Positions 21,661 to 33,073 of a stretch of 64,000 bases of DNA are shown one piece after another. The position numbers and the translations under genes were made by a program. Source of the DNA: Tetragonia tetragonoides (taxonomy: Eukaryota; Streptophyta; Magnoliopsida; Caryophyllales; Aizoaceae); NCBI GenBank assembly GCA_038025085.1, contig CM076141.1, positions 21,523,001 to 21,587,000 of the forward strand, written 5' to 3'. Numbering within the stretch: position 1 is the stretch's first letter; every line of letters starts with the position of its first letter. A model generated the notes under the pieces. The model worked only from the letters and a program-made list of their open reading frames with translations. It searched no databases and was not told the DNA's origin.

Positions 21661-22535
21661 ATGGCTAATCCCAGGTGGGTTTGCATGTTATATAGCATGT
21701 TCCTTGCGGTAGCAATAGCAAAAGCGCAAGCACCAGCAACATCACCCGTTAATGTCCCGCAAGCAGCACCTCTACCTCCTTCAAACTCACCAACAACTTC
21801 AGCAACCCCACCATCGCTACCTACGGCAACACCACCTACACAGGTTCCACCGGTCTCAAGCCCAACTACTCCACCACCTCAAAGTTCACCACCTCCCACC
21901 ACTACACAAACGAGTCCACCCGTATCATCACCTACACAAACACCATCATCACTGTCACCCACACCAGTAACTCCACCAGCACAGCCACCAGCACCGTCAT
22001 CACCTCCCCCGTCAGTATCACCTTCCCCGACAACTGCGCCACCAACACCTCCCCTAACAAAGAGTGCACCAGCACCAGCTCCTACCAAAGCAGCGCCAGT
22101 CCCAGCACCGACCATATCACCCTCAAAGCCACCAGCTCCAGCACCAGCGTCAGTCACGCCAGCACCTGCACCAGCACCCTCTAAGGGAAAGAACAAGAGG
22201 AAGCACAAGTAAAAGAGGCATCATCATGCACCAGCACCAGCTCCAACACCACCAAGCCCCCCAGCCCCTCCTATGGTTCCAGATACTTCTTCAGAGGATA
22301 CATCACCTCCACCGTTCCCTTCCGATTTGGTAAATCTATACAGTCATCCTTTTATTTGCTCATGCTTGTTTCTTTAAGAACCAAATATTTTCCTGATCTT
22401 CATGTTGCTTTACTTGTCTTCTCTGATTATATGGTGTTTTAATAACAGAATGAAGGAATATCATTTAACCGGCAAGCATATCCATTGAGGATGTGCATGA
22501 CTGGACTCATAGCTGCCCTGCTCATTGCTCTATAA
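21661..22535 (+). pseudogene. Lysine-rich arabinogalactan protein (AGP17/18/19-like) with in-frame stop
   Basis: Starts MANPRWVCMLYSMFLAVAIA, a signal peptide with likely cleavage after residue 22 (…AKA|QAP). Then about 155 residues made almost only of Pro, Ser, Thr and Ala, including APAPAP motifs for hydroxyproline O-glycosylation, then a short lysine-rich patch (KGKNKRKHK). A TAA at 22210-22212 ends the frame, but the same frame continues …KRHHHAPAPAPTPPSPPAPP… to a clean donor at 22330. After a 119-bp GT-AG intron, 28 residues from 22449 end in a hydrophobic tail (MTGLIAALLIAL) and TAA at 22533-22535, as expected for a GPI-anchor signal. So codon 184 is nonsense in an otherwise intact gene. 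These proteins sit on the plasma membrane and cell wall. If not a pseudogene, it makes a secreted, unanchored form. Confidence 0.8.
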
Positions 22536-23734
22536 CGCAACCTTCACAATATCTATTATAGACAATGTATTTCCGTATTTTTTGTCCTCCATTCTTTTTG
22601 GAAGGCAATTTATGATAGTTTTTGGCGATGGTGGGTTTCAGTTATTGCCCTGTAATCGGATGTAGCAATTCCACAGATAATTATTTGAACTACATCTACA
22701 AAAAAATTCAGCAGAGAAGGTATAAGCATAAGAAGATAGTCAGAGATTCCAGCTAAGCTGCCATTGATTTAAATTTATAAAGAATGCGGCCATGGGTGCG
22801 AAGGATATATATAACTGTAACAGTCTCAAAATCAGAGTTATATTAAAGCATAATAAAATCATACTAACTCACCAATAAGAGGTTATCTTCCCAATGAAAG
22901 AACTCACAGAGAAGAGCTTCTAAGAGTCACACTGGATCATTATTATTCTATGTAGGCGTCGCATCCTCATCACTATCATTCCAGAAGTCATATTCAACCA
23001 CAAGACCCAAGTTGTCAACTAGTTTGTGATGTTGGAGACACCCTACACACTGATAAGATGGAGCTTCTGGTTACAGTCAATCACATTTTATGCACCCAAA
23101 AAAAAACAGTCAATCACATTTTTCAGTAGTAACTAAAGAAGTAGAAGGTTGAACAGTCCCAAGGTTAAATTGCAAAGCTTTTGATTTATGTGAAATTATG
23201 CTACATACAAAGGTCAATCAAAATCAAAACAAATTTCATGCGAGCACACTCACTCTAAAACACCCAAATTCCCAAGATCAACACAGAAAATGTTTCATGA
23301 ACAAACATAATTTTGCACTAAAATAGCAATCAATCTATCAAAGACCTGACTAAACACCTGAAGGCTCCACTACCAATAAATAAGGTGGGTGCATGAAGAA
23401 GATAAACAACCCGACCATTATTGAAGACATTATCTCATAAAAAAGGAAATTGGCGACGAGAACACTTTCAGTGTCTCATTGCTTGAATCATTTTATTAAG
23501 AATGATCAAAGCTTGACAACATCTTCCAAGATGTAAGTTAGAAAACCATTCTCACCAATGCAATTATTAGCCACAGACAGAACACAACAATCATGCCAGA
23601 ATAAGATTTACTAGCCATCTCATTCATATAGATATGGAGGGCATAGATCATGCAAAAGTTTGTGACAACAAATGATATCTTGTAGATTTGCCCACCCTTA
23701 GACAGTTAGACCTTAGTATATTTTCTCTTCTTCT
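22536..23734. other. Non-coding region downstream of AGP gene
   Basis: Contains the AGP 3' end (the first 200 bases or so), then AT-rich sequence with no convincing gene. One micro-insertion at 23073-23122 is listed separately. Confidence 0.4.
23073..23122 (+). repeat. Micro retro-insertion with 17-bp target duplication
   Basis: ACAGTCAATCACATTTT occurs at 23073-23089 and again, identical, at 23106-23122. Between them are 16 bases, ATGCACCC followed by eight A. This is the footprint of L1-type target-primed reverse transcription: a tail with poly(A), 5'-truncated almost to nothing. Confidence 0.75.
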
Positions 23735-23905
23735 TCGTCTCCTTTTTATTTTAAGATAACATGGGTATCCAAGCTTCGCTTGACTAATCCCATGGGCCCT
23801 GAAGTTAACAACCAGAAAAACCTCAACTGGCCCTGAGAGGACTCAAACTTGGACCTGTGAAATAGATCTCAGAGGTATTACCAACTGAGCTACCCCCTCA
23901 AGGTT
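23735..23905 (-). mobile_element. tRNA-derived SINE
   Basis: Reading down from about 23902: GGGGGTAGCTCAGTTGGTA contains a good RNA polymerase III A box (TAGCTCAGTTGG), and AAGTTTGAGTCC is a B box about 30 bases on. A tRNA-unrelated body (…CCATGGGATTAGTCAAGC…) and an A/G-rich tail follow. Its length exceeds a tRNA and the acceptor stem is not closed, so it is not a tRNA gene. Target duplication not identified. Confidence 0.72.
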
Positions 23906-25857
23906 AGTAGTCCATTTCTTTAGTTCAATACATTTCCTTGGACTTAGAGCCTATTATTTGCATACTCCAAAAGATTGGCAAATTTTAAACTTTCGACCGA
24001 GTGAATCAAGAATTAGTGAGAAATAAACTCTTACTTTGTTTTCAATATGCATGGTTCATGGTTCAACTCTAGCAAAGAATGTAGAAGGAAAAAGAAAACT
24101 AAAAGCTACCTGTACAATGGTCATCGAGGACTATACGCCAGTAAACAAATACATACAATGCGAGGGCACAAAATCCTTCAAGATGTCATCTCTTTATGGC
24201 GTATTTTATAAAGTTACGCAGCATAATATGTTCATGTAAACTGACACACAAATATCCTCATATAACAACACGCAACTCTCACAACAAAGCATAAATTAGG
24301 AATATCTGAACAAATACAGTTCCTCGTTCATAGGCTAATCTATTTATAAGTCGTTTTGTTCTTGCACCACAAGCATTACAAGTAAATTGCACAAGCAGAC
24401 TTCTCCATGGGAGTTGTAAGTTTATACTTGTTTCCTACAAGAGAACAAACATATGATGGGAGTCTTTTTTCTTTCTCTTTAGCGAGCAGGCCCATCGCTA
24501 GTTGAAAACAAAATAAATGTATTCTCCAACCCTTTCCAGATCAGTGTGAATTAAACGAAACACAAATATGGGCATAATATTACTCGTTCAATATGCAAAC
24601 ACGAGATCACAAGAGAGAAACCAAATTTACAATAATGTTTCAATAAATGACGTGTCTATATCTTGAGTGCATCGTCAACATTCAGCAGCAATGAAAAGTT
24701 ATAGTTATCAACTGATAACATTCACGTCCCCGACATAGAGCTTACCTACACCTTTATCCAATGCGTGATACCATAACCTTCCAACGTGTATTTATCACGT
24801 TCTCATCACACTCTGTGACCATAAATCCAGCACCTATTTCGATATATACCCATCATGTTTCCACACCATCACCAACACCTCCTCAGTAATCCTTCAATTG
24901 TCTTCCCAATGTTTTCTACCACTAATAGGATAGCATATATACAATGCGTCCCGGATACATATCCAACACGTGATGATACGATTAGAATATATGAAAGATG
25001 AGAATGGTGTAGGATATTGATAATGATATAGACTTCTACATTATTGATGCAACAATTGTGCTTATTATGCAAATTACAAATAGATAGGAAGGAATATCAC
25101 AAACACATCCCTTAAAGCCCATTACTCATCGAAATTGAGCTTCAGAGAAGAAGAACAAAATGATAGGTTGTCCAATCATCTTAATTTATGGCTTTGTGTA
25201 ATACCATTTGGATAGATACGGGTAGTTGCACATTTTTTTTCGTACATCAAATACAGTATCGCAAACGAGGATAAGAAGTCCTCCAAAACGAACACTAAAC
25301 AGGATTTAGAGAAATATGTTACAGGGTCGCTGTAGATTCGATGAAGAGAAACTTGACAAGCCTCCAGAAGCATGATCAAGGAGAATCTAGGGAAACAACT
25401 CATCTCTCATAGAGTTGTGATGGGAAGTTCTATTCGAAAAGAATATCTGCTGAATTTCGAATTTCGGACACCAGACTAGAGTGTGGCCAAGCAAAAACTT
25501 TAGATAGGACTTTCCTCTCCTTATTCCTAAACTCGGTATAGCTCACTTAAAGGTATTCTGACATAGAACATGGACTGATCCACTCCACTTCACCATCTGA
25601 GAAATTTATGCCACAGACAAGAAGCTAGCTGACAATGGCAAAAGCAAAAAAAAAAAAAAAAAAAAAAAAAAAGGTGACGCTAGTTCCTCTGCCATTGATA
25701 GGAAAATAAGTCATACAAAAATCACGACAGAGCGCTTTGTTTGGCCTCTAAACTGTATTCTACTGTTGGAGTGGATTTATAAGATTTGTTGTCCAAACAG
25801 AAGCCTTAACCCTCCCTATGACCTATTATTCCAAATACAATTTGTGACTGGGAAAGA
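23906..25857. other. Non-coding host sequence
   Basis: No gene, LTR or clear repeat seen. A run of about 27 A at 25646-25672 may be the tail of an old retro-insertion. No upstream exons of the cellulose-synthase-like gene (29045) are recognisable here. Confidence 0.4.
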
Positions 25858-26460
25858 AAGTTTTTTTCTTTTTTTCTTAGATAAGAAAAATTATTACTTA
25901 TAGTAACAAAGAACAAAATACATTTTAAGAGGACAAGGAGTCCTCGAGAGGAATCTATTTACAAATCAACCCAATGAACATAACCTGTGTAACAAGATAA
26001 CTACGAAAATACCCGGCAGCCTTAGCCCACAAGGAGGCTAAGTATACTAGCCTATCCCATAACACATCGATAGACATAGAAATAGCAGAAAAGACCCTAG
26101 CATTCCTCTCTACCCAAATGCACCAAAGTGCTGCAAAGATAGCACATTCCACAGCAACTTCTCCTCCTTACTCCACCCTAGTCCCACACGCCTCGCTTGC
26201 AAGAACTCCATAGCAGTGCCCTGATACTCCAAAACCTCACCTATGATATTAGATAACCTACTCCAAAGATGCTGCGCAACTTCACACCTCATAAAGCCAT
26301 GTGAAGAAGTCTCACTACTAGCTCGACAAAGGAGGCACACATTCGGTAACAGAACTGAATTTGGCCTCCGCCGTAGACGCGGGTCGTTGGTATTAATCCT
26401 GTTCAACGCCAACGTCCAAACAAAGGCTCGTACCTTAGCAGGAACTTTTTCCTTCCACAA

Positions 26461-26730
26461 CCACCTCCCTATAGAGAAGTTAGAAAGTTGTGGGTGCATA
26501 CCAAACTGCTGAAGAAAATATCTATAGCAAAATACCCCTGAAGAATCCCCAATCCGTCTCCTGGAGTCTTCCCTATCCTGAAGTTGAACCGACAACCACC
26601 TCCCTATAGGGAACTTAGAAAGTTGTGGGTGCATACCAAACTGCTGAAGAAAAAACCTATAGGAAAATACCCCTGAAGAATCCCCAATCCGTCTCCTGGA
26701 GTCTTCCCTATCCTGAAGTTCAACCGACTC
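26461..26730 (-). repeat. 135-bp tandem duplication inside LINE
   Basis: CCACCTCCCTATA recurs at 26461 and 26596, and the following bases match. 135 bases equals 45 codons, so the frame stays open and the motif …DSSGVF.YR.FLQQFGMHPQ… appears twice. Confidence 0.88.
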
Positions 26731-27953
26731 CAGAAACTCGAGCAAAGAGGTAACCTCCTCCATCTCCCACTACTGAGGGGGTCACCACAAAAACAAGTTC
26801 CACGACCCTAAAACTCAGCAACACTAGCTTCATGAAGTGTTGAGAGCTGGTATTCTCTAGGGAAGCGTCATTTCCCCACATGTCCTTCCAAAACCGAACT
26901 CTAAATCCGATTCCGAGACTGAATCGAAGGAGGGGAAGGTAGGTAGGAAACAACTGAGAGACAAACTTTCATGGACAAGCATGTGCTACATCTGCAACCA
27001 CCTCAGTATCCCACCCATTTTGACACAACCTATATTTACTCCTGATGACGCGATGTCAAAGTGCATTATGTTCCAAAGGAAAACACCACAACCACTTACC
27101 AGCAAGAGCCACATTTCTGGTCACCAGCCGCCCAATACCCAGGCCCCCTTCTTCTTAAGGACAACACACCATGTCCCAGCTAATTAAGTGATCCCTTTTA
27201 TCTCCATCGCTACCAGACCACAAAAAATCTCCCATCAATTTTTCAATCTTCTTAGCAACCGCAATATGCATCTTAAACAGCGAAAGATAATACAAAGGTA
27301 GGTTGGATGAGCAAGACTGCAACAAAGTAATCCGGCCCCCTAACGAAAAATATACCCTCTTGCACCCATCTAACCTCCTCAACATACGGTTTAGAACAGG
27401 TTCCCAAAAGGTCTTAGGCCGCGGGTTACCCCCAAGGGGCATACCCAAGTAAGTAAGCGGCCAAACTTGAGTTGGAGAACCCACTAAATTAGCAAAACTC
27501 TCAAGACTAGCCTGGTCCAAATTATTTCCTGCAACGATGCATTTACTCGGTTGATCTTCATCCCTGAGATAAGCTCAAAATTTTGCAAGATTGTAAGGAA
27601 ATTTTTAAACTTTTCCAGATCTGCAGACTGAAAAAGCACCGTATCATCAGCAAACTGCAAATGAGACACGTGTACTACTTCTCTCCCCACTAGAAGGCCT
27701 TCAACTCTCCCCCACTCTACTCCCCACTCCAACATCCTGCTGAGCACGTCAACCACAAGAGTAAATAGAAAGGGGGATAGGGGATCCCCTTGTCTCAACC
27801 CCCTCAAAGAAGAAAACCACTCCCTCGGCACTCCATTAACCAACACTGAAAAGTGAGCATTGCATAAGCAGCCCCTCATCCACCGCGGCCAACGAAAGCC
27901 AAACGCCTTCTGCTCTAGCACACGATCAAGAAAAGCCCAACTCACCCTATGAT

Positions 27954-28514
27954 TATTTTTTTTTAGATAAGAAAAAATTTTATTAATCAATTGTTCAAAG
28001 AATACAAAAACGAGGACAAGGTATCTTCATAGTTAAAACAAAATATCTACAAGTCACGCCAATGGCGCTGCACAATCGTAAGCGGGACACCCTTAAAGGC
28101 GCCTGTCGCCTTTGCCCATAGGGAGGCAAAGTAAACTATATGATCCCAGACACCATCAATAGTCCTCCTAGTGTTAGAGAAAATCCTCGAATTCCTCTCC
28201 AACCAGATGTACCAAAGAGTAGCCATGCAGGCACACCTCCATAACACCCTACCCTGCTTATCCCTCCTCATCGCAGAGAACAACATCTGTAAGAACTGAC
28301 CCACCGTAGCGGGGCACACAAACATCTACCCACACAGCAGCCTATCCCATAAGGATCTAGCAAACCCGTACATTACAAACAAATGCAAGCAGTCCTTCTC
28401 ATCACGACAACACATAACACACATTCCCGGTCGGAGAGACCATCCAGGCCTCCTTCATTGTAGCATATCCTGGGTATTCAACTTACCAAGCACAAGAGTC
28501 CACACAAAAACACG
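27954..28514 (-). mobile_element. Second L1 3' end inserted into LINE
   Basis: This fragment encodes the end of the RT-associated domain (RVFVWTLVLGKLNT…, …ATLWYIWLERNSRIFSNT…) and ends in an A-rich tail (27954-27966, T-rich on plus). CACCCTATGAT at 27943-27953 and CACCCTATCAT at 28515-28525 are the target duplication (10 of 11). Removing it rejoins RT as …FEKAYD + RVSWAFLDR…, exactly the order found in intact L1 elements. It is a related but not identical L1 subfamily. Confidence 0.88.
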
Positions 28515-29044
28515 CACCCTATCATAAGCTTTTTCAAAATCTAACCTTAAAAACACTCCTCTCAGCTCCTTCCACCTAGCCTCATTGACCACTTCATTAG
28601 CCACCAATACTGCGTCGTGAATCTGCCTTCCCTCGACAAAACTGCTTTGGGTCATAGATATCGTAGACGACAATACTTCCCCTAACTTGACAGAGGGAAT
28701 CTTCGTAATAATTTTGTAGACACTTTTCTTGATGTTGAGAAAAGGCACCACACGAAGTAGCCTAATTTGATCAAGGCCAGAGAAATATCCGCTGTTTTGC
28801 TACAAGAATATCATTTATTAGCCTCTTGCACCTATGAAAAGGGCACGGAATGGGGTGAAAAGGCAAGTCATTGTAGGGTAACCTTATAGTAACAAACAAG
28901 AAAGCTTGTACAATGCTTCTTTACTCTATATTACCTCTCATCAACCAAGTAATGGCCTCTAAAAACAACTATAGGATCTTGCCCTTTTCGTTCATGCACG
29001 TATATATACTCATTAGGACAAAAACTTCATTTGGTTTTATACAG

Positions 29045-29919
29045 GTTGGATATCGTTATTATTCAGTGGTTGAAGATGTGATGACTGGTATTTTCTTGCA
29101 AAGCAAAGGCTGGAGATCAGTGTACTTGAATCCACCAAGGCCACAGTTTTTAGGTTCTGCAGCTACAAATCTCGATGACTCATTGATCCAAGGCATAAGA
29201 TGGTACTCTGAGCTTCTTAGAATCGGTCTGTCAGAGTACAACCCCCTTGTATACAGTCCATAAAAAATGCAGTTTCTAAGTAGGATGTTTCATTCTTGGA
29301 TTGGCTTGTTTCCTCTTGATTTCTTCCTGCGTTTATGTTTCTCTACCATTCCTCCGCTTTCTTTACTCCATGGCATCCCCATATTTCCTAAGGTAACTTG
29401 AAAAAAATAATTGCAACTCTTTTGATCTTCAGTTTGATCTTATCTAATGTGTTAAATCTAATTCAAGCACATTTGTATCTTTCCTAATGTGTTAAGTTTT
29501 AAATGCAGGCAAATGATCCATTCTTCATAGCATTTGCATTTGTGTTCATATCATCTCTACTGAAGCAAGTATTCGAGTTCCACATTAGTGGAGGGTCATC
29601 AATAAGGGCATGGTTCAATAAGCATAGGGTTTGGATGATAAGGGGAGTTACATGCTATGTTTATGGTAGTCTTGATTGCATCATGACAAAACTCGGCCTT
29701 CGAGAGGCAAGCTTCATACCTACTAACAAAAGTGGAGGTGAAGATAGAACAAAATACTACCTAGAAGGGAAGCATGACTTTAGGACATCAAACATGTTCC
29801 TTGTTCCTCTTGTGACCTTGGTTATCTTGAACATCACTTGCTTTGTTTGGGGAGTTATAAAGGTGATTTTTTCTCAGAATTGGGATGATATGTTCGCTCA
29901 AATGTTGTTCGTGGTGTAA
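29045..29919 (+). pseudogene. Cellulose-synthase-like protein, C-terminal exons (CslE/CslG type)
   Basis: An exon from 29045 (after ACAG) to 29392 reads VGYRYYSVVEDVMTGIFLQ… with the catalytic VED motif and QxxRW (QGIRW) of family GT2 cellulose synthases. Intron 29393-29508 (GTAACT…TGCAG). The last exon 29509-29919 gives transmembrane helices (…FIAFAFVFISSLLKQV…, …FLVPLVTLVILNITCFVWGV…). An in-frame TAA at 29261-29263, after NPLVYSP, is followed in the same frame by …MFHSWIGLFPLDFFL…, another helix. So the stop is a mutation. The N-terminal exons with the donor-binding D,D motifs are not found upstream; the L1 block lies where they would be. Probably a truncated pseudogene. The CslE versus CslG choice is uncertain. 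Confidence 0.82.
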
Positions 29920-30398
29920 GTGTTGGTGATGAGTATTCTGGTGATTGAGGGCATGGTGTTGAGGAAGGACACTGGGCGCATTCCATCACCAAGTACTTTT
30001 ATGTCTATGATGGTTTTTTTTTCTCTTGAGCTTAGGATATGTTATCTCTTGCATTAAGGGATATAATTATAGATACTCCTTTACTTTTTTTATTTTCTAT
30101 AATAAAGCTATTGGACGTCTTATGGATGTTGAAAAGTTGAGACAATATCTACTCCATTTACTTTGCGAAATCTCTTCATGTGCAGAAACTATGCAATCCT
30201 TTGTCTGGAAAAATAAATAAATTTCTGCGTTGATTAGGAGTATCATCTCTCAAAAGTAAAGTTGAGTGTTCAATTTCTATCTTTTTTTTATTGCCTACTC
30301 TTCAATCATTAATTGAATCCTTAATTAATTTGTGAGCGGCACATGAAACTTAATGTCGATCAAAGACCAGGATACGAAACACATTATTCACTTTTAGA
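29920..30398. other. 3' flank of CSL fragment
   Basis: AT-rich non-coding sequence, likely the old 3' untranslated region and flank. No other gene seen. Confidence 0.4.
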
Positions 30399-30658
30399 TG
30401 AGGGGTTTACTTTTTTTTTTTTTTTTTTTTTTTGATACGAGGAACCCTCAGCCACTACTCTTTGAGTGTGCACCGGATAAACCCCAAGTGCATGGAATAG
30501 CTTGTAAACCACACACACCAGGCAAGCCAACAAGATAAATCTTGTAGACAGACTCAGCAAAGACGCCTAGTGGGAATTGAACCCATGACCTTTGTCATGA
30601 AATTTCAACCCCACGACCAACTCCTCTTCCCCTTTCAAAGCAGGTGAGGGGTTTACTT
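30399..30658 (-). mobile_element. tRNA-derived SINE with perfect 14-bp target duplication
   Basis: TGAGGGGTTTACTT at 30399-30412 is repeated exactly at 30645-30658. The body 30413-30644 reads on the minus strand: A-box-like TTGGTCGTGGGG, then a B box GGTTCAATTCCC about 30 bases further, a tRNA-unrelated region, and a poly(A) tail of about 20 (T run 30411-30433 on plus). The layout and its 'ATGGGTTCAATTCCCACTAG' core recall Au-type plant SINEs. The perfect duplication suggests a fairly young insertion. Confidence 0.9.
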
Positions 30659-31625
30659 ATCATACAAAGACTATGCACAATTTCCCATTTGAATTCTCTA
30701 GGCTATGTAAGTTTACCTCAAATTGAAAGATATATATAGACATCTAAAGCAACAACAATTGAGGCTTTATTAGTTTAGTTCAGTTTTGTCGAATTCAATT
30801 GAATTCTTTTAGAAACACTAAAAAATAAAAAAATAAAAAGAAGAAGAAAGAAACCTAAAGAACAGGTCTAAACGACGTTTCTAAGGTCTGTCTAATTCAA
30901 CCTAGCTAGTTCATCAAACCCCAAACCAGTTTTCCAACTCTCGTCACTCTCAATGAACCACATTCGCCGTAAAATAAACGCCAACAGAGACAAATTCCTC
31001 CCAATGAGACCACCAATTTCCGATTATTTTATCTCTCATCCCTCTTTCATCTCCACCCCCATTCTCCACGACGTAGCATGATCATGATCAGTTTCAGAAT
31101 CCATGGCTACCTTTAACAGTAAGTCCTTTTAATTCTCCCTTTAATTTTACATTATACTCTGAAATGCAACCAATCAAATTCTCTCTCATGATTTTTGTGT
31201 CGCAATAATTTTTCTTGTTCTTGTTTTTATCATCTATAAGTTCCCATGGTAGATTTCATCGTTCGAAACTCTCTCTCACTCTAATTGGCAATTCAATCGA
31301 CGATGCTTAAAATCGCCTGTGAGGTTCCGGCGAAAAATCGTCGGATTAGTTGCCGGCGTTAATATATGAGGAAACAAAAAAAAAAAAAAAAAAAAAAGAA
31401 AAGGAAGGCATATTACTGATATACCCTTGGAAGTTGAAAATATTACGTTTGTGCCATTACTGAAGGCAAAGAAAATATGTGATGCACTCAACCGCGCTTT
31501 TCATATGGGCCACAAAAATCTGATTTTGGCATTTGATAATTGAATCGTGGCCGTTTATTTATCTCATCTAACGGCTGGATGAGACTGTCATAGTATTGAT
31601 TGTGTAATCCAAAATCCAAGCAATA
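30659..31625. other. Non-coding sequence with a possible orphan first exon
   Basis: Mostly non-coding. At 31104 a short frame ATGGCTACCTTTAACA runs straight into a consensus splice donor GTAAGT, preceded by a pyrimidine-rich leader-like region; this could be the first exon of a gene whose rest is gone, but it is too short to identify. An A run lies at about 31377-31397. Confidence 0.3.
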
Positions 31626-33024
31626 CTAGAATTTTACTGGTGCTACGCACGGACGATTTATTTATCACTATAATTTTATGTTCATAAAAAATTTTAGATA
31701 TTCTAAAATTATACATAGGTATATAACGAATAATGAAAACATGTGTTTATACTTTATATAAAACTTAATTAAATAGTTAACGCATGTCATATTAACGACG
31801 ATTATCCCCATAAATAATAGTTAATTTTCGTATAGTCTACGCTTATACCAACCGATATAATTATTGTTATTAAACAACTATTGGTTTTCAAAGCCTGTCC
31901 CTTTATGTGTATTTCAGTATTTGGAATTTAAAAGCTAAAAAACATACCTTCTTTCAAATGAAAAAAAAACAACTACTCACTATATATCTAGAAAAAAAAA
32001 GGGAAAAAATAAAATCTAATTCATCAAAATGTGACACTTGTACATTACCTGCACTTATACCCAAAACTATCTAACAATTTTTATACTATGTGAATCTATT
32101 CCCCCAAATATTCATCATCTAATCTATACCCAATAAGAATTTCTATTGTGTTGAAAACATTAACACTGGACATTAAGGTCATTTTAGATTGTATTAATTA
32201 ATGTAATTCTATCTAAAAAAAAAGAAAAGGAATATGAATAGTTCGTAACAATTACTATAGGATGTTGACAACTAATTTCTCACCAAAATAAAAACAAAAA
32301 GAGAAAAAACAATAATGTCCAATCACATTGTGACACTTGTCACGTTACTTGCAATCTCACCCAAAACTATATACCTACCCTTATTCCAAAAATATCAGTC
32401 ACATGTTAATTGTCTCATAACTTACGGTTGTCCTCGCAAATATTAGTCAAATATCACATATCATGTAATACCTACAACTATATTACAACTTGAAAATGAT
32501 GACTTTATATGTAACCATTGTCACACATGCGCTAATCCCTTTAAAATTAGGCAAATAAATATTAGTGACATGTTTGTTGTCACATCACCTACACATATCG
32601 CAAATTAAATATTTGTCAAATATCAATCAAATATCACCTAGCACGTAATACCCACAATATATAATTTAATAAAAAAAATTTGACTCGATATATATGTAAC
32701 CCATATAATATTACACGCACTTATCCCCTAAAACATATGGCCATGTCAAAATACTTTTTTTTCTACAATTATAAAACTCAATAAAAGTAGCGATATTAAG
32801 TGCTCTTATACTTGTAAATATAAAAAAATAATAAAGGTAATGATCCAAATAATATATAAATTAAAATATTGTCAAATATTAAATAGGGACTTTTATTATT
32901 ATATTTAATACATAAATATATTAATGATCATCATAAAAATCATATGACAAAATAAAAGGGAAAAAGAAAAGGAAAAACAATAGCCACTAAGAACGTGACA
33001 CATGTCACCTAACCAGCGCTCTTA

Positions 33025-33026
<2 letters not shown>
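31626..33026 (-). mobile_element. Helitron, minus orientation
   Basis: On the minus strand a 3' terminus is seen at 31626-31650: the hairpin GTGCGTAGCAC, then AGTAAAATT and CTAG followed by T, the Helitron 3' signature. The body is AT-rich with diverged repeats of a block containing GTGACACTTGT at about 32030, 32330 and 32995. The 5' terminus is not clear and probably merges with the TA microsatellite at 33027. Confidence 0.6.

Positions 33027-33073
<47 letters not shown>

Larger units (their letters stand above)
25870..28760 (-). mobile_element. L1-type LINE, 5'-truncated, interrupted by another L1
   Basis: The ORF2 remnant reads down from about 28751. RT starts in the middle (SVYKIITK…FVEGRQIHDAV…) with motif A …LRLDFEKAYD at about 28540. 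It is interrupted at 28514-27954, resumes with RVSWAFLDRVLEQK…, and has the catalytic FADD motif (LQFADDTVLFQ) at about 27650. Then come the thumb (…LTYLGMPLGG…), a connecting region and the zinc-binding RT-associated domain (…VPAKVRAFVWTLALNR…) to about 25955. The 3' end is an A-rich tail (plus-strand T run at about 25861-25875). Frameshifts near 27520 and 27155 and a 135-bp internal duplication make it non-functional. Endonuclease and ORF1 are absent, as usual for 5'-truncated L1 copies. Confidence 0.88.

Noticed and set aside
21879..22208. Glycine-rich protein on the minus strand opposite the AGP
   Set aside because: It is the mirror of the proline codons of the AGP gene; the plus strand has a signal peptide and family features.
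23850..23905. tRNA gene on the minus strand
   Set aside because: A and B boxes are good, but there is no acceptor-stem pairing or full cloverleaf, and a long unrelated body with an A-rich tail follows: SINE.
25897..28896. Exact 14-bp match CTTATAGTAACAAA at 25897 and 28883 as target duplication of the LINE
   Set aside because: The left copy lies inside the LINE's own 3' end, before its A-rich tail, by comparison with the inserted L1 tail; chance match in AT-rich DNA is more likely.
30570..30640. Second tRNA-like sequence
   Set aside because: It is the head of a SINE with poly(A) tail and 14-bp target duplication.
31104..31123. Start of a host gene at 31104
   Set aside because: Only 16 coding bases before a donor site, and nothing downstream before the Helitrons; kept only as a weak note.
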